The translations under genes and the position numbers were made by a program. Of a stretch of DNA of 64,000 bases, positions 24,185 to 33,998 are shown piece after piece. Source of the stretch: Alphaproteobacteria bacterium HGW-Alphaproteobacteria-1 (GTDB lineage: Bacteria; Pseudomonadota; Alphaproteobacteria; Rhodobacterales; Rhodobacteraceae); assembly GCA_002842985.1 (NCBI GenBank), contig PHEQ01000001.1, forward strand, positions 186,001 through 250,000, in the 5' to 3' direction. Within the stretch, counting starts at the first letter, position 1. Each line of letters starts with the position of its first letter. The notes under the pieces are model-generated. The model was not told the origin of the DNA, ran no database searches, and saw nothing but the letters and a program-made list of their open reading frames with translations.

Positions 24185-25038
24185 TCAGTCGCTCCCTGAG
24201 GTTGTTTGCCTGTCAGGCGTTCAGCATGCCACGCGACATGATCGGCGGCAAACGAAGATACGAAGAAATAGGAATGGTCATAGCCCGGTTGCAGCCGGAA
24301 CTGCCCCGGCTGCCGCCGCTTCGCCATCGCCCCGGCCAGCGCCTCGGGCATCAGTAGATCAAGAAAGTTGTCGGCAGTCCCTTGATCTACAAGAATATCT
24401 CCCTTCCAGCCCCGTTCGGCAAGAAGCAACACGGAGTCGTGATCACCCCAGGCGCTTTCATCCTCTCCGAGATAGGCGCCAAGCTGCTTGCGGCCCCAGT
24501 CCGAGCGCGAAGGATGCGCGATCGGCGCAAAAGCCGAGAGCGATGTGAACATCTCTGGATTGCGCAGTGCCAGCGTGAGGGCACCATGCCCGCCCATGGA
24601 ATGGCCGGTGATGCCGTGCCGGTCGGCCAGCGGAAACGCGCCCATGACAAGCCCGCGCAATTCGCTCAGGACGTAATCATACATGCGGAAATGCGGGGCC
24701 CAGGGCGCGCGGGTGGCATTGACGTAGAACCCGGCCCCCTGCCCCAGATCATAGGCCCCGTCATCGGCCACACCCTCGCCACGCGGGCTTGTGTCGGGAA
24801 AGATCACCGCCAGCCCGTGCCGCGCCGCGTGCTCCTGAAAGCCGCCCTTGACCATGGCATTCTCATGGGTGCAGGTCAGCCCCGACAGATACCACAGCAC
24901 CGGCACCGGCCCCTGCGCGGCCTGAGGCGGCAGATAGACCGCAAAGGTCATGTCGCAATCGCAGGCCTTCGAGCGGTGCTTGTAGACACCCTGCACACCG
25001 CCGAAGCTGCGATTTTCGGACAGGGTCTCCACGTTCAA
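24181..25038 (-). CDS. fghA: S-formylglutathione hydrolase
   Basis: A 285-residue alpha/beta-hydrolase (esterase D family). It hydrolyses S-formylglutathione to formate and glutathione, the second step of glutathione-dependent formaldehyde oxidation. The nucleophile is S147 in TGHSMGGHG; the acid is in VDQGTADNF and the histidine in GYDHSYFF. The oxyanion-side run [13 protein letters not shown] is diagnostic. It overlaps adhI by ATGA upstream and the cytochrome gene downstream. Confidence 0.96.
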   Translation of the reverse strand: MNVETLSENRSFGGVQGVYKHRSKACDCDMTFAVYLPPQAAQGPVPVLWYLSGLTCTHENAMVKGGFQEHAARHGLAVIFPDTSPRGEGVADDGAYDLGQGAGFYVNATRAPWAPHFRMYDYVLSELRGLVMGAFPLADRHGITGHSMGGHGALTLALRNPEMFTSLSAFAPIAHPSRSDWGRKQLGAYLGEDESAWGDHDSVLLLAERGWKGDILVDQGTADNFLDLLMPEALAGAMAKRRQPGQFRLQPGYDHSYFFVSSFAADHVAWHAERLTGKQPQGATE

Positions 25039-26147
25039 TACTCCACCACCGCGCGGATGCTCTCGCCCCTGTGCATCAGGTCGAACCCGTGGTTGATCTG
25101 GTCGAGGGTGAGTTTATGCGTGATCATCGGGTCGATCTCGATCATGCCGTTCATATACATGTCCACGATCTTGGGCACATCGGTGCGCCCGCGCGCGCCG
25201 CCGAACGCCGTGCCGCGCCAGACCCGCCCGGTCACAAGCTGGAACGGCCGCGTCGCAATCTCGGCCCCGGCGGGCGCCACGCCGATGATGACGCTCTCGC
25301 CCCAGCCCTTGTGCGCGGCTTCCAGTGCGGTGCGCATGACATTGACGTTTCCGGTGGCGTCGAACGTGTAATCCGCCCCACCTTTGGTCAGTTCCACCAG
25401 ATGCGCCACGAGATCGCCCGTCACGTCCTTTGGGTTGACGAAATCGGTCATGCCGAAATGCGTGGCCATCTCGACCTTGCCGGGGTTGAGATCGACGCCG
25501 ACGATCTGCGCCGCCCCCGCCAGCCGCAACCCCTGAATGACGTTGAGACCGATGCCGCCCAGGCCGAACACGATGGCGCGGCTGCCCAGTTCCACCTTGG
25601 CGGTGTTGATCACCGCGCCGATACCGGTGGTCACGCCGCAGCCGATATAGCAGATCTTGTCAAACGGCGCGTCCTTGCGCACCTTGGCCAGCGCGATCTC
25701 GGGGACCACGGTGTGATTGGCGAAGGTCGAGCAGCCCATGTAGTGATGAATCGGCGTGCCGTCGAGCATGGAGAACCGCGTCGTGCCATCTGGCAGAAGG
25801 CCCTGACCCTGGGTCGAGCGGATCGACTGGCAGAGGTTGGTCTTGGGGTTGAGGCAGTATTCGCATTCCCGGCATTCGGGCGTATAGAGCGGGATGACGT
25901 GATCGCCGACTTCAAGGCTGGTCACCCCCTCGCCCACCTCGATCACCACGCCTGCGCCCTCATGGCCGAGGATGGCGGGAAAAATCCCCTCGGGGTCGTC
26001 GCCCGAGCGGGTGAATTCATCGGTGTGGCACAGGCCGGTGGCCTTGATCTCGACCAGAACCTCGCCTGCGCGCGGGCCTTCCAGGTTGACTTCCATGATC
26101 TCCAGAGGCTTGCCCGCCTCTACTGCAACTGCCGCTCTCGTTCTCAT
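25035..26147 (-). CDS. adhI: S-(hydroxymethyl)glutathione dehydrogenase (class III alcohol dehydrogenase)
   Basis: A 370-residue zinc enzyme, NAD-dependent, that oxidises the glutathione-formaldehyde adduct; it is called adhI in Rhodobacter and flhA in Paracoccus. ATG 26147 follows an AAGAGGA site. Catalytic zinc ligands are C40 and the GHE motif (H62); structural zinc cysteines are C92, C95, C98 and C106 in [16 protein letters not shown]. The Rossmann motif is GLGGIGLNV. It heads the adhI-fghA-cytochrome unit and is divergent from the exported protein gene at 26326. Confidence 0.96.
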   Translation of the reverse strand: MRTRAAVAVEAGKPLEIMEVNLEGPRAGEVLVEIKATGLCHTDEFTRSGDDPEGIFPAILGHEGAGVVIEVGEGVTSLEVGDHVIPLYTPECRECEYCLNPKTNLCQSIRSTQGQGLLPDGTTRFSMLDGTPIHHYMGCSTFANHTVVPEIALAKVRKDAPFDKICYIGCGVTTGIGAVINTAKVELGSRAIVFGLGGIGLNVIQGLRLAGAAQIVGVDLNPGKVEMATHFGMTDFVNPKDVTGDLVAHLVELTKGGADYTFDATGNVNVMRTALEAAHKGWGESVIIGVAPAGAEIATRPFQLVTGRVWRGTAFGGARGRTDVPKIVDMYMNGMIEIDPMITHKLTLDQINHGFDLMHRGESIRAVVEY

Positions 26148-26198
26148 GTGATCCTCTTGATTTCTGGTGTTTGACAACGGCCCGATGATGGCGCGCCA

Positions 26199-26231
26199 CA
26201 CACTCACTGTCCACGACAGTATGCGAGTGTG
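26199..26231. promoter_or_regulatory. Nested inverted repeat in the adhI divergent promoter
   Basis: An inner pair ACTGTC-CAC-GACAGT (26206-26220) sits inside an outer pair CACACTC/GAGTGTG (26199-26205 and 26225-26231). It lies 52-84 bp before adhI and ~95 bp before the opposite gene. It looks like a protein-binding operator or a cruciform-prone site. Confidence 0.5.
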
Positions 26232-26325
26232 CCCGCGCACCGAACAATTGCGACCTTGGTAGGTAGTGGGCGCGGTGGACAGCGCGGACGGGCTTGCGCA
26301 TAGTATGGCGAGAGGAGACCGCGCC

Positions 26326-26967
26326 ATGATCCATGTGCCCTGCCCCGCCCTGTTCCGGCGTCTTGCCGCACTCGCGCTTGCGGGGACGGTCGCGAGCGGG
26401 CCGGTCCTTGCCGCCGACTTCTCGGATCCGACCTGGCCCTGCATCCAGCGCAAGGTGGGCGCATTGTCCGTCGGGCTGATGTGGCCCCATCCGATCCCGG
26501 CGGGTGCGACCGGAGATGCCGCACTTGCCCATGAGATCGACGAGCTGGCCGCGCGCCTTGCGCTGCGCCGCCTCGACCCGGACGCGCTGCGCCCCGAAAT
26601 CGCGGCCTTCGCCGCGCGCCATGACGGTTCTCCGGAGATCCTTGGCCGGGTTTTTGCGCAGGCGTTCGATACGCTCTCCACCCGGCGCGCACAGGTGATC
26701 AAGGGGATCGAGACCTTTTCGCTGCGCCAGATCGCGCTGGCCGAGCGGGTCAAGACGGCGCGCGCCGAGATGACCGGCCTGATGGCCGCCGACAGCCCCG
26801 ATTTCGACCGGATCGACGCGCTCGAGGAACAGATCGACTGGGACCAGACGATCTATAGCGACCGCCAGACCACCATCACCTATCTGTGCGAGACGCCGGT
26901 ATTGATCGAACAGCGTCTCTTCGCGCTGGCGCAAATATTACAGGACGGCATCCGCCCGCCGGGCTGA
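26326..26967 (+). CDS. Exported protein of unknown function, divergent from adhI
   Basis: A 213-residue protein. ATG 26326 follows an AGAGGAGA site. The signal peptide ends near VLA-ADF. The mature N-terminus carries a Trp/Cys block, [11 protein letters not shown], and the C-terminal half is predicted helical with a conserved-looking [21 protein letters not shown] segment, so two cysteines could pair. I do not recognise a named family, but I recall similar proteins in Rhodobacterales beside the glutathione-dependent formaldehyde genes. Sharing a promoter region with adhI makes a C1-related periplasmic role worth testing. Confidence 0.7.
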   Translation: MIHVPCPALFRRLAALALAGTVASGPVLAADFSDPTWPCIQRKVGALSVGLMWPHPIPAGATGDAALAHEIDELAARLALRRLDPDALRPEIAAFAARHDGSPEILGRVFAQAFDTLSTRRAQVIKGIETFSLRQIALAERVKTARAEMTGLMAADSPDFDRIDALEEQIDWDQTIYSDRQTTITYLCETPVLIEQRLFALAQILQDGIRPPG

Positions 26968-26977
26968 GGCGCGGGCG

Positions 26978-27517
26978 CTATCCGAGCGCCTTGGCCAGAC
27001 GCGGCAGGCGCGCCTTTTTCAGAAGCGGGCGCATCTCCCAGTCACGCGCGGACAGGTGCCGCGCCGTCGCCAGAACCTGCGCCGCCACATCGCCCACCAT
27101 CGCCGGTTGCGCCTGCCAGATACCGTGCAGAAACGCATCGGGATCGGCCCGCCACAGCCCCTCCTCGGCCAGGATGTTGCGCGGGAAATCGCGCGCATTC
27201 AGCGTCAGGATACCGTCGGCATGGCCCGCGACTGCCGCCGCGAGCACATGCGTGTCCGCCGGATCCGGCAAATAGAGCCGCGCCTCGAGGCCGGGCGGAC
27301 AGGTGATGCAGCCGCGCGGCCAGCGCGCCGCCATGCGCGCGGCCTCGGCCTCGGCCTGCGCGCGCCCCTCGGGGCCGTGCCGCGCCGCCGTATGCTGCCA
27401 TTCTCCCAGAAGGCGCGGCGACCAGAGCGGATCAAACGCCCCCGCCGCCGCCACCCCCAGCAGCATCTCGCGCATCACCGTGGGATAGAGCAGGCAGGCG
27501 TCCAGAACCACCTTCAT
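26978..27517 (-). CDS. PIN-domain protein (RSP_2648-like)
   Basis: A 179-residue protein. The start is ATG 27517, overlapping the methyltransferase stop by ATGA. The first acidic residue is in VVLDACLLYPTVMREMLL, with later acidic positions in LPDPADTHVLAAA and ILTLNARDF, giving the PIN ribonuclease pattern. No antitoxin gene is adjacent. The partner is a stable housekeeping-type gene, so a toxin role is unlikely; RNA processing is more plausible given the rRNA methyltransferase upstream. Confidence 0.75.
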   Translation of the reverse strand: MKVVLDACLLYPTVMREMLLGVAAAGAFDPLWSPRLLGEWQHTAARHGPEGRAQAEAEAARMAARWPRGCITCPPGLEARLYLPDPADTHVLAAAVAGHADGILTLNARDFPRNILAEEGLWRADPDAFLHGIWQAQPAMVGDVAAQVLATARHLSARDWEMRPLLKKARLPRLAKALG

Positions 27518-28710
27518 AGGCGAAAGAACAGCGCCTTGAGATAGCCCGATTCGGCCAGTTGCGGATGCAGCGGATGATCGGGCCCGGCAAAGCCCGTGCG
27601 GATCAGCGCCCCCGCCCGTCCCGCGCGCCCGATCCCGCGTGTGCAAGCGGTGCGGAACTTGCCCAGATCGGCGGCGTGCGAACAGGAACAAAGGCCCAGA
27701 TAGCCGCCTTCGGTCACCAGCCCGGCGGCCAGCCGCGCCACCCGCTCATAGGCGCGCAAGCCCTTCTCCAGCGCCGGTTTCGACGGCGCAAAGGCGGGCG
27801 GATCGCAGATCACCACGTCAAAGCGCGCGCCTTCGGCCGCCAGCGCCTCCATCACCTCGAACGCGTCGCCGCGCCGGGTTTCGAGCCGCGCGGCCATCCC
27901 CATGCGCGCCGCCCCCTCGCCCGCCAGATCAAGCGCGGCTTGCGAGCCGTCCACTGCCAGCGCGCTTTCCGCGCCCCCGGCAAGGCAGGCGAGCGCAAAG
28001 CCGCCCACATGGCTGAACACATCGAGCACGCGCGCGCCCTGCGCCAGCCGCGCGGCAAAGCCGTGATTGGGGCGCTGGTCGTAGTAGAGGCCGGTTTTCT
28101 GCCCACCCGTCAGATCGGCCATATAGGTGGCCCCGTTCATCGCCACCGGCACCGGACCATCCGGCGCAGAGCCTGCCAGAACCGCGCTCACATCGTCGAG
28201 ACCCTCCAGCGCGCGCGCGCGCCCGGAGGCGTTCTTGAGCACCGTTGCAACACCCGTCACCGCCTGCACGGCGGCGGCCAGGTCGGGCAAGAGCGCCTCG
28301 GCCCAGGCGGCATTGGGCTGGATCACCGCGACATCGCCGAAGCGGTCGATCACCACGCCGGGCAGGCCATCGGCCTCGGCATGGACAAGGCGGTAATAGG
28401 GGCTGTCAAACAGCCGGGCGCGCAGGGCTTGGGCACGTGTCAGCCGCGCAATGAGCCAGTCACGGTCGATCCGCGCGGCCGCATCACGGTCCAGCATCCG
28501 CGCCATGATCTTCGACGTGGGATTGACCGCGACCACACCAAGCGCCTCGCGCGCATTGTCCTCCAGCACGGCGATCGTGCCGGGGGTCAGCGCGCGCGTG
28601 CGCCGGTCGATCACAAGCTCGTTGTCGAATACCCAGGGGCTGCCGTGGCGGATCGCACGGGCATCGGTCTTGGGCAAGAGGCGGATAACGGGATAAGGGA
28701 GCGGTGTCAT
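27514..28710 (-). CDS. Class I rRNA methyltransferase, RlmI-like
   Basis: A 398-residue protein with an N-terminal PUA-like domain (SPWVFDNELVID) and a C-terminal Rossmann methyltransferase domain. SAM-site features are VLDVFSHVGGFAL and the DPPAFAPSK motif of RNA m5C/RlmI-type enzymes. RlmI methylates C1962 of 23S rRNA in E. coli; orthology is likely but not certain. It is cotranscribed with the PIN-domain gene. Confidence 0.88.
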   Translation of the reverse strand: MTPLPYPVIRLLPKTDARAIRHGSPWVFDNELVIDRRTRALTPGTIAVLEDNAREALGVVAVNPTSKIMARMLDRDAAARIDRDWLIARLTRAQALRARLFDSPYYRLVHAEADGLPGVVIDRFGDVAVIQPNAAWAEALLPDLAAAVQAVTGVATVLKNASGRARALEGLDDVSAVLAGSAPDGPVPVAMNGATYMADLTGGQKTGLYYDQRPNHGFAARLAQGARVLDVFSHVGGFALACLAGGAESALAVDGSQAALDLAGEGAARMGMAARLETRRGDAFEVMEALAAEGARFDVVICDPPAFAPSKPALEKGLRAYERVARLAAGLVTEGGYLGLCSCSHAADLGKFRTACTRGIGRAGRAGALIRTGFAGPDHPLHPQLAESGYLKALFFRL

Positions 28711-28748
28711 ACCGCCCCCTTTAGGCCCTTTGCGCGGGCTGGGAAAGC

Positions 28749-29384
28749 TCAGATACGGTTGAGCGTGCGCAACATGGCAACCGCTTGCGCCGGATCGCCG
28801 CCGCCGGAGGAAAGCTCCTCGCGGATCACCTGCGCCAGATGCTCGGTGATCCGGACCTTTTGCGTGATCCCCTTGCGCTCGGCGTTGATTGCCTCCTGCC
28901 CGCCAAGCGCGCGGAAGCTGGCATCGACGGATTTCGGCGCGGTCAGCGCGGCGCCGGTCGCGGCGTCGCGCAGCACATAGGTGAACTTGATGCCGTGCCG
29001 TCCGCCAACGGTATAGCGCGCCTTCTCGCTCAGCGCGTGAAAGCGCTGCAATTCCACGTCCAGCACCACCGGCACCGTGCCTTGCGGCAGGCTGGACGCG
29101 CCTCGGTCAAATGCCGACTCGAGGATGGCCTTGACCTGGGCGTGCCTGTCGCCGGGGGCATCTTCGCGCCAGACGATATCGCCTGACGGCAGATAGCGGT
29201 TGGCCTCCGAGACCCTGAGCGATTTCGGCACCGACACGCGGATCTCCTGCACATCGAGCGGCAGCGCGGCGGGCGTTGTCAGCAAACCGACAAGGGGCGC
29301 GTTGCGGCTGGCCGTCTCGGGGCTGGCACAGGCCGCAAGGCCAAGGCCAAGCATCAGCGCGGCACCAAGTTTCACAATACGCAT
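28749..29384 (-). CDS. Lipoprotein of unknown function (DUF6778-like)
   Basis: A 211-residue protein starting at ATG 29384. A lipobox LAAC near residue 19 predicts a diacylglyceryl cysteine and membrane anchoring. The mature part has alternating strands and helices (VQEIRVSVPKSLRVSEANRY, VVLDVELQRFHALSEKARYTVGG, KFTYVLRDAATGAAL). It resembles a Rhodobacterales lipoprotein family that I recall as DUF6778. No function is known. It stands alone between the RlmI-like gene and the small gene at 29488. Confidence 0.7.
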   Translation of the reverse strand: MRIVKLGAALMLGLGLAACASPETASRNAPLVGLLTTPAALPLDVQEIRVSVPKSLRVSEANRYLPSGDIVWREDAPGDRHAQVKAILESAFDRGASSLPQGTVPVVLDVELQRFHALSEKARYTVGGRHGIKFTYVLRDAATGAALTAPKSVDASFRALGGQEAINAERKGITQKVRITEHLAQVIREELSSGGGDPAQAVAMLRTLNRI

Positions 29385-29487
29385 GTCACACTCCATCGGC
29401 TGAGCCTTGTTTCTCAACCCATGGATGCGCTCCGAATAAGGCGCATTTTAGACAAATCCCGTGCATTCCAGTGGCGGGACTCTCCAG

Positions 29488-29760
29488 TCAGTCGCGCGAC
29501 CGCGAGCGCCAGCCGCCCCTGCGGCGCGGGCGCGCGGCACTCTCCAGCCCCTCGCGCAGAACAGCGGTCATCGGGTGGTCGGGGTGCGCTGGCGCGTGGC
29601 GGGCGATCAGCGCCTCGAGTGCCGCGCGCACCTCCTCGCCCTCGGGCACCGCCAGCGCCCAATCAAGAAAGATCGACCGGCATTCCTCCGGCCCGATCCC
29701 TTCGATCCGATACGCCTCGCGGATGAGGCCTTTCACATCATGCACTTCGCCGCGTCCCAT
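29488..29760 (-). CDS. Small conserved-type protein downstream of glnE
   Basis: A 90-residue protein beginning MGRGEVHDVKGLIREAYRI and containing ECRSIFLDWALAVPEGEEV. The C-terminus is Arg-rich. It starts 3 bp after the glnE stop, so it is probably cotranscribed with it. Codon pattern and position support a real gene; no family with known function was recognised. Confidence 0.6.
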   Translation of the reverse strand: MGRGEVHDVKGLIREAYRIEGIGPEECRSIFLDWALAVPEGEEVRAALEALIARHAPAHPDHPMTAVLREGLESAARPRRRGGWRSRSRD

Positions 29761-29763
29761 GGC

Positions 29764-32550
29764 CTAACTCTTCCCCTCACCAAGCGCCCGGTCAATAACC
29801 TGCGACGCGGTCTCGCACAGCGCGCCCAACCGCCGCTCCAGCGCCTCAAGGCTTTCTGCGCCGGTCTCGCGCAAGACAAGCGCCGCCCCCCCCTCGCCGA
29901 TCCGGTCCGGGGCCAGCACCGCACCGTTCAAGAGGCGCGCCACCATCTGCACCTGCCAGCAAAGCGTATAAGCCTGCCGGAGCGCTGCGCCTTCCGCGGC
30001 ATCCATCCAGCCGGTTGCGACAGCGCCTGCTATCCCCGAACCGACATCGCGCGCGCCCTGCCCCGCCAGCAGGTTGCCCGCCTGCGCCACAAGCTCCAGC
30101 TCCATCAAACGCCCCGGCCCGAGTTTCACATCCCACGCCCCCGCCTGCGGTTTCGCATCGGCCACGCGGGCGCGCATCTCGGCCACAGCGGTGACAACCT
30201 CGCTGCGCGCATGCCCGCCCGCCAGAAGCCCCGCGCGAAACGCCTCGACATCGCGCGCCAGACCCTCCGGCCCGCAGATCACCCGCGCCCGCGTCAGCGC
30301 CAGATGCTCCCAGAGCCACGCCTCGTCCTGCTGATAGCTGCGAAAGGCGGGCCAGCTGGTCGCCACCGGCCCCTGATTGCCCGACGGGCGCAGGCGCATA
30401 TCCACCTCATATAGCCGCCCCTCGGCCATCGGCGCGGTGAGCGCGGTGATCATCGCCTGCGTGAGGCGGGCGTAATAGGGCCGGGGCGCGAGCGGGCGGC
30501 GCCCGTCCGACCCCTCGGCCTCTTCGGCATCGTAGATCACGATCAGGTCCAGATCGGACCCGGCATTGAGCCGCCCCGCCCCGAGCGAGCCCATGCCAAG
30601 CACCACCGCGCCACGACCCGGCGGCATCCCGTGCTTCTCGCCGAACTGCGCGATCACCATGGGCCAGAGCGCGCCGATCACCGCACTCGCCAGATCGGCA
30701 TATTGCACCGCCGCCGTCCCGGCATCGCTGAGGCCGCGCAGGTGATGCACGCCCACCCGGAAATGCCATTCCTTGTGCCAGCGCCGCGCCTGATCGAGCG
30801 CGCGCTCGTAATCGCCTTCGGCCTGGATCAGGGCCGAAAGGTCCCGCTCCAGCGCCGCGCGCCCCGGCCATGGCGCAAAGAAATCACCCGCGATCACCGC
30901 ATCGAACACGGCGGCGTTGCGCGACAGATAGGCGCCGAGCGCGGGCGCGGTGCCGACAATATCCACAAGCAGGTCGATCAATTGCGGATTGGCATCGAAA
31001 AGCGATAACACCTGCACACCGGCGGGCAGCCCGTGCAGGAACCCGTCAAAGGCCAGAAGCGCCTCGGCCGGATGGGCCGCGCGGGCAAGCCGCGCGAGGA
31101 TCTCGGGACGCAGCCGCTTGAATATCTGTTGCGCGCGCTCCGAGCGCAGCGCCGGATACCCGCGCCAGCGCGCGATCACCTCTTCGTCGAATGCGGTCTC
31201 GAGCGCGGGTGCAGGCGCGGCCCCGGGTGCCTCCTGCCGGAAAAACCCCTCGATCAGGTCATCGACCGCCAGCAGCCGCTCGGTGATCTCGGCGCGCAAG
31301 TCTGCCACATCGCGCCCGGTGAAGGCGGCAAGACGGTCGAACTCCTCGGGCGCATTGGGCAAAAGATGCGTCTGCGCATCGCGCAGCATCTGCACGCGGT
31401 GCTCGATCTCGCGGTGAAAGCGGTAGTGGCTCGTGAGCGCCTCGGCCACCTCCGGCGGCACCCAGCCCTTTTCGGCCAGCCGTGCCAGCCCCTCGACGGT
31501 ACCGCGCACCCGCAGATCGGGGTCGCGCCCGCCCGCGATGAGCTGCCGTGTCTGGGTAAAGAACTCGATCTCTCGGATGCCGCCGCGCCCCAGCTTCATG
31601 TTGTGCCCTTCAAGCACCAGCGCGCCGCCCAGCCCCTTATGCTCGCGGATCGCCAGCCGCATGTTGTGGGCGTCGTCGATGGCCGCGAAATCGAGGTGTC
31701 GCCGCCAGACGAAAGGCCGCAGCGTCTCGATGAACCGCGCCCCCGCCGCGCGGTCGCCCGCGCAGGCCCGCGCCTTGATCCAGGCCGCGCGTTCCCATGT
31801 GCGGCCAAGGCTCTCGTAATAGGTCTCGGCGGCGGCCATGGCCATGCAGACCGGCGTGACGCCCGAATCGGGGCGCAGCCGAAGATCGGTGCGGAACACG
31901 TAGCCCTCGGCAGTGCGGTCATTGAGCATCGCCGCCATCTTGCGCGTGGCGCGCACAAGGGCGGCGCGCGCCTCGTGAAAATCCTCGCGCGCGAACCGCC
32001 CCTCGTCGAACAGGCATATGAGGTCGATGTCAGAGCTGTAATTGAGCTCATGCGCACCCATCTTGCCCATGGCAAAGACGGCCATGCCCGCGCCGCTGTC
32101 CAGATCGTCCTCGGTCATGCCCGGCAGCTTGCCGCGCCGGATCTCCGCCCCAAGAGCCGCGCGCAGGGCCAGGTCGCAGGCCAGGTCCGCGAAATCCGTC
32201 AAGTGGCCGGTGACGGCCTCAAGCGGCCAGACGCCGCCCAGATCGGCCAGCCCGGTCAGGAGCGCCACGCGTCGCTTGGCCATCCGAAGGGCGCTTGGCA
32301 GCGCGTCCGGGGCGGTCTTGCGCAGGGCGTCGTAAAGCGCGGCCAGCGCCGCCTCGGGGGCGAGGGCCGCCTCGGTGAACCACGCGCCTTCCTGAATCAC
32401 GAGCGACTTGAGAAACGGGCTGCACCCCGCCGCCCCCGCCACCAGATCGGCCAGCGGCCCGCTGAGGCCGGGGACATGGGCGCAGGCCTCCGCGCCTTCA
32501 GAAGGTGCGAACGGGCGCGGCAGACGGGAGATGCGGCTGGCAAATTTCAT
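29764..32550 (-). CDS. glnE: Glutamine synthetase adenylyltransferase/deadenylase
   Basis: A 928-residue two-headed nucleotidyltransferase that adds and removes AMP on glutamine synthetase in response to nitrogen status (PII). ATG 32550 starts MKFASRISRLPRPF. The first transferase domain has YSSDIDLICLFD and the second GSDLDLIVIYDAEE, each with the paired aspartates. Length matches the family. It is divergent from the YbaK-type gene across 92 bp. Confidence 0.95.
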   Translation of the reverse strand: MKFASRISRLPRPFAPSEGAEACAHVPGLSGPLADLVAGAAGCSPFLKSLVIQEGAWFTEAALAPEAALAALYDALRKTAPDALPSALRMAKRRVALLTGLADLGGVWPLEAVTGHLTDFADLACDLALRAALGAEIRRGKLPGMTEDDLDSGAGMAVFAMGKMGAHELNYSSDIDLICLFDEGRFAREDFHEARAALVRATRKMAAMLNDRTAEGYVFRTDLRLRPDSGVTPVCMAMAAAETYYESLGRTWERAAWIKARACAGDRAAGARFIETLRPFVWRRHLDFAAIDDAHNMRLAIREHKGLGGALVLEGHNMKLGRGGIREIEFFTQTRQLIAGGRDPDLRVRGTVEGLARLAEKGWVPPEVAEALTSHYRFHREIEHRVQMLRDAQTHLLPNAPEEFDRLAAFTGRDVADLRAEITERLLAVDDLIEGFFRQEAPGAAPAPALETAFDEEVIARWRGYPALRSERAQQIFKRLRPEILARLARAAHPAEALLAFDGFLHGLPAGVQVLSLFDANPQLIDLLVDIVGTAPALGAYLSRNAAVFDAVIAGDFFAPWPGRAALERDLSALIQAEGDYERALDQARRWHKEWHFRVGVHHLRGLSDAGTAAVQYADLASAVIGALWPMVIAQFGEKHGMPPGRGAVVLGMGSLGAGRLNAGSDLDLIVIYDAEEAEGSDGRRPLAPRPYYARLTQAMITALTAPMAEGRLYEVDMRLRPSGNQGPVATSWPAFRSYQQDEAWLWEHLALTRARVICGPEGLARDVEAFRAGLLAGGHARSEVVTAVAEMRARVADAKPQAGAWDVKLGPGRLMELELVAQAGNLLAGQGARDVGSGIAGAVATGWMDAAEGAALRQAYTLCWQVQMVARLLNGAVLAPDRIGEGGAALVLRETGAESLEALERRLGALCETASQVIDRALGEGKS

Positions 32551-32642
32551 GCGGGCAAGTGATACAGCGACGGCGGGTCTGGTCAATGGCAAGGCCCCGT
32601 GAAAGACTGTCGCGATACAGTCGATATACCGACAGGATACCG

Positions 32643-33110
32643 ATGAGCAAAAGCGTCGCCCGCGTCCGCCGTGCCCTTGCCGAAGCCGGGCTGGACATCG
32701 CACCGGTGGAGATCGGTGATGCCACCACCGCGCAGATGGCTGCCGATCTTGTCGGCTGCGACGTGGCGCAGATCGCCAAGTCGATCATGTTCCGCGATGA
32801 GGACAGCGGCGCGGCGCTGCTGTTCGTCACCTCGGGCGCGCACCGGGTCGATGCCGCGCGCGCCTCTGCCGTGGCGGGGGCGCCCCTCGGCAAGGCCGAT
32901 GCGGCGCTCATCCGGGCACAGACCGGCTTTGCCATCGGCGGGGTCTCTCCGGTCGGGCACCTCACCCCGCCCCGCGCGTTCTTTGACCCCTATCTTCTTG
33001 AGTTTTCCCAGGTCTGGGCGGCGGCAGGCACACCGCGACACCTTTTCGGTATCGCGCCCGCGCGGTTGCTCGAGATTTCGGGGGCAGCGGTGGCGGAGTT
33101 CACGGGGTGA
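32643..33110 (+). CDS. YbaK/EbsC-type aminoacyl-tRNA deacylase domain protein
   Basis: A 155-residue protein starting at ATG 32643. It has the YbaK/ProX fold: CDVAQIAKSIMFRDEDSG with the conserved lysine, and the GGVSPVGHLTPPRAFFDPYLL segment. Such proteins clear mischarged aminoacyl-tRNA in trans; which amino acid is not clear. The gene stands alone, divergent from glnE and convergent with rsmA. Confidence 0.85.
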   Translation: MSKSVARVRRALAEAGLDIAPVEIGDATTAQMAADLVGCDVAQIAKSIMFRDEDSGAALLFVTSGAHRVDAARASAVAGAPLGKADAALIRAQTGFAIGGVSPVGHLTPPRAFFDPYLLEFSQVWAAAGTPRHLFGIAPARLLEISGAAVAEFTG

Positions 33111-33155
33111 CGTTGGGCTCGGGATGCGATTTCGTTGACGCGCCGCGCGGCTTTC

Positions 33156-33998
33156 CTACCCCTCGGCCACCCCGCGTGCCAGCGCGCAAAACCGCTCCAG
33201 ATCGACGGTTTCGGCCCGATCCGTGGGCTTTATTCCGGCGGCGATGAGACGGTCCTCGATATCCGGAGCCACGCCCTTCAGGGCCGCACGCAGCATCTTG
33301 CGGCGCTGGTTGAAGGCCTGCGCCACCACCCGCTCCAGCACCCGTGCATCCGCCGGATAGCGCGGCGCGGGCAGCGCGCTCAGATGCACCACCGCGCTCG
33401 ACACCTTGGGCGGCGGGGTAAATGCCTCGGGCGGCAGATGCATCACGATGCGCGCGTCGCAACGCCATTGCGCCAGCAGCGCGAGCCGCCCGTAAGCCTT
33501 GGCACCGGGCCGCGCCACGATCCGGTCTGCCACCTCGCGCTGAAACATGAGCGTGAGCGACTGCCAGAAAGGCGGCCAGTCGGGCGGGGTGAGCCAGCGG
33601 ATCAACAGTTCCGTGCCCACGTTATAAGGCAGGTTGGCGACGATACGGATGGGCGACGCGAGATGCCCCAACGGATCAAACCCAAGCGCATCGGCATTCA
33701 GCACCGTCAGGCGTCCCGGCGCCGCCTCGGCGATCTCTTGCAGCGCGGGCAGACAACGCGCGTCCTTTTCGATGGCCAGCACATGACGCGCGCCCTCCAT
33801 CAAGAGACCCCGCGTGAGGCCGCCCGGACCGGGGCCGATTTCCAGCACGTCGCAACCCGAGAGATCACCCGCCTGCCGTGCGATCTTGGAGGTAAGGTTC
33901 AGATCGAGAAGAAAGTTCTGCCCCAGGGACTTGCGCGCCGAAAGGCCGTGCGCGGCGATCACGCGGGCCAGCGACGGCAGGTCGTCAAGCGCGCTCAT
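33156..33998 (-). CDS. rsmA: 16S rRNA dimethyladenosine transferase
   Basis: A 280-residue enzyme (KsgA) that dimethylates two adenines at the 3' end of 16S rRNA. Motifs are [16 protein letters not shown], the SAM loop [14 protein letters not shown], and the catalytic [11 protein letters not shown]. The start overlaps the pdxA end by ATGA, and it is the last gene of the lptF-lptG-lptD-surA-pdxA-rsmA series, an order conserved from E. coli to alphaproteobacteria. Confidence 0.96.
   Translation of the reverse strand: MSALDDLPSLARVIAAHGLSARKSLGQNFLLDLNLTSKIARQAGDLSGCDVLEIGPGPGGLTRGLLMEGARHVLAIEKDARCLPALQEIAEAAPGRLTVLNADALGFDPLGHLASPIRIVANLPYNVGTELLIRWLTPPDWPPFWQSLTLMFQREVADRIVARPGAKAYGRLALLAQWRCDARIVMHLPPEAFTPPPKVSSAVVHLSALPAPRYPADARVLERVVAQAFNQRRKMLRAALKGVAPDIEDRLIAAGIKPTDRAETVDLERFCALARGVAEG

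Noticed and set aside
26978..27517. VapC-type toxin
   Set aside because: No antitoxin gene is adjacent and the gene overlaps an rRNA methyltransferase; it fits the RSP_2648-like PIN group better.
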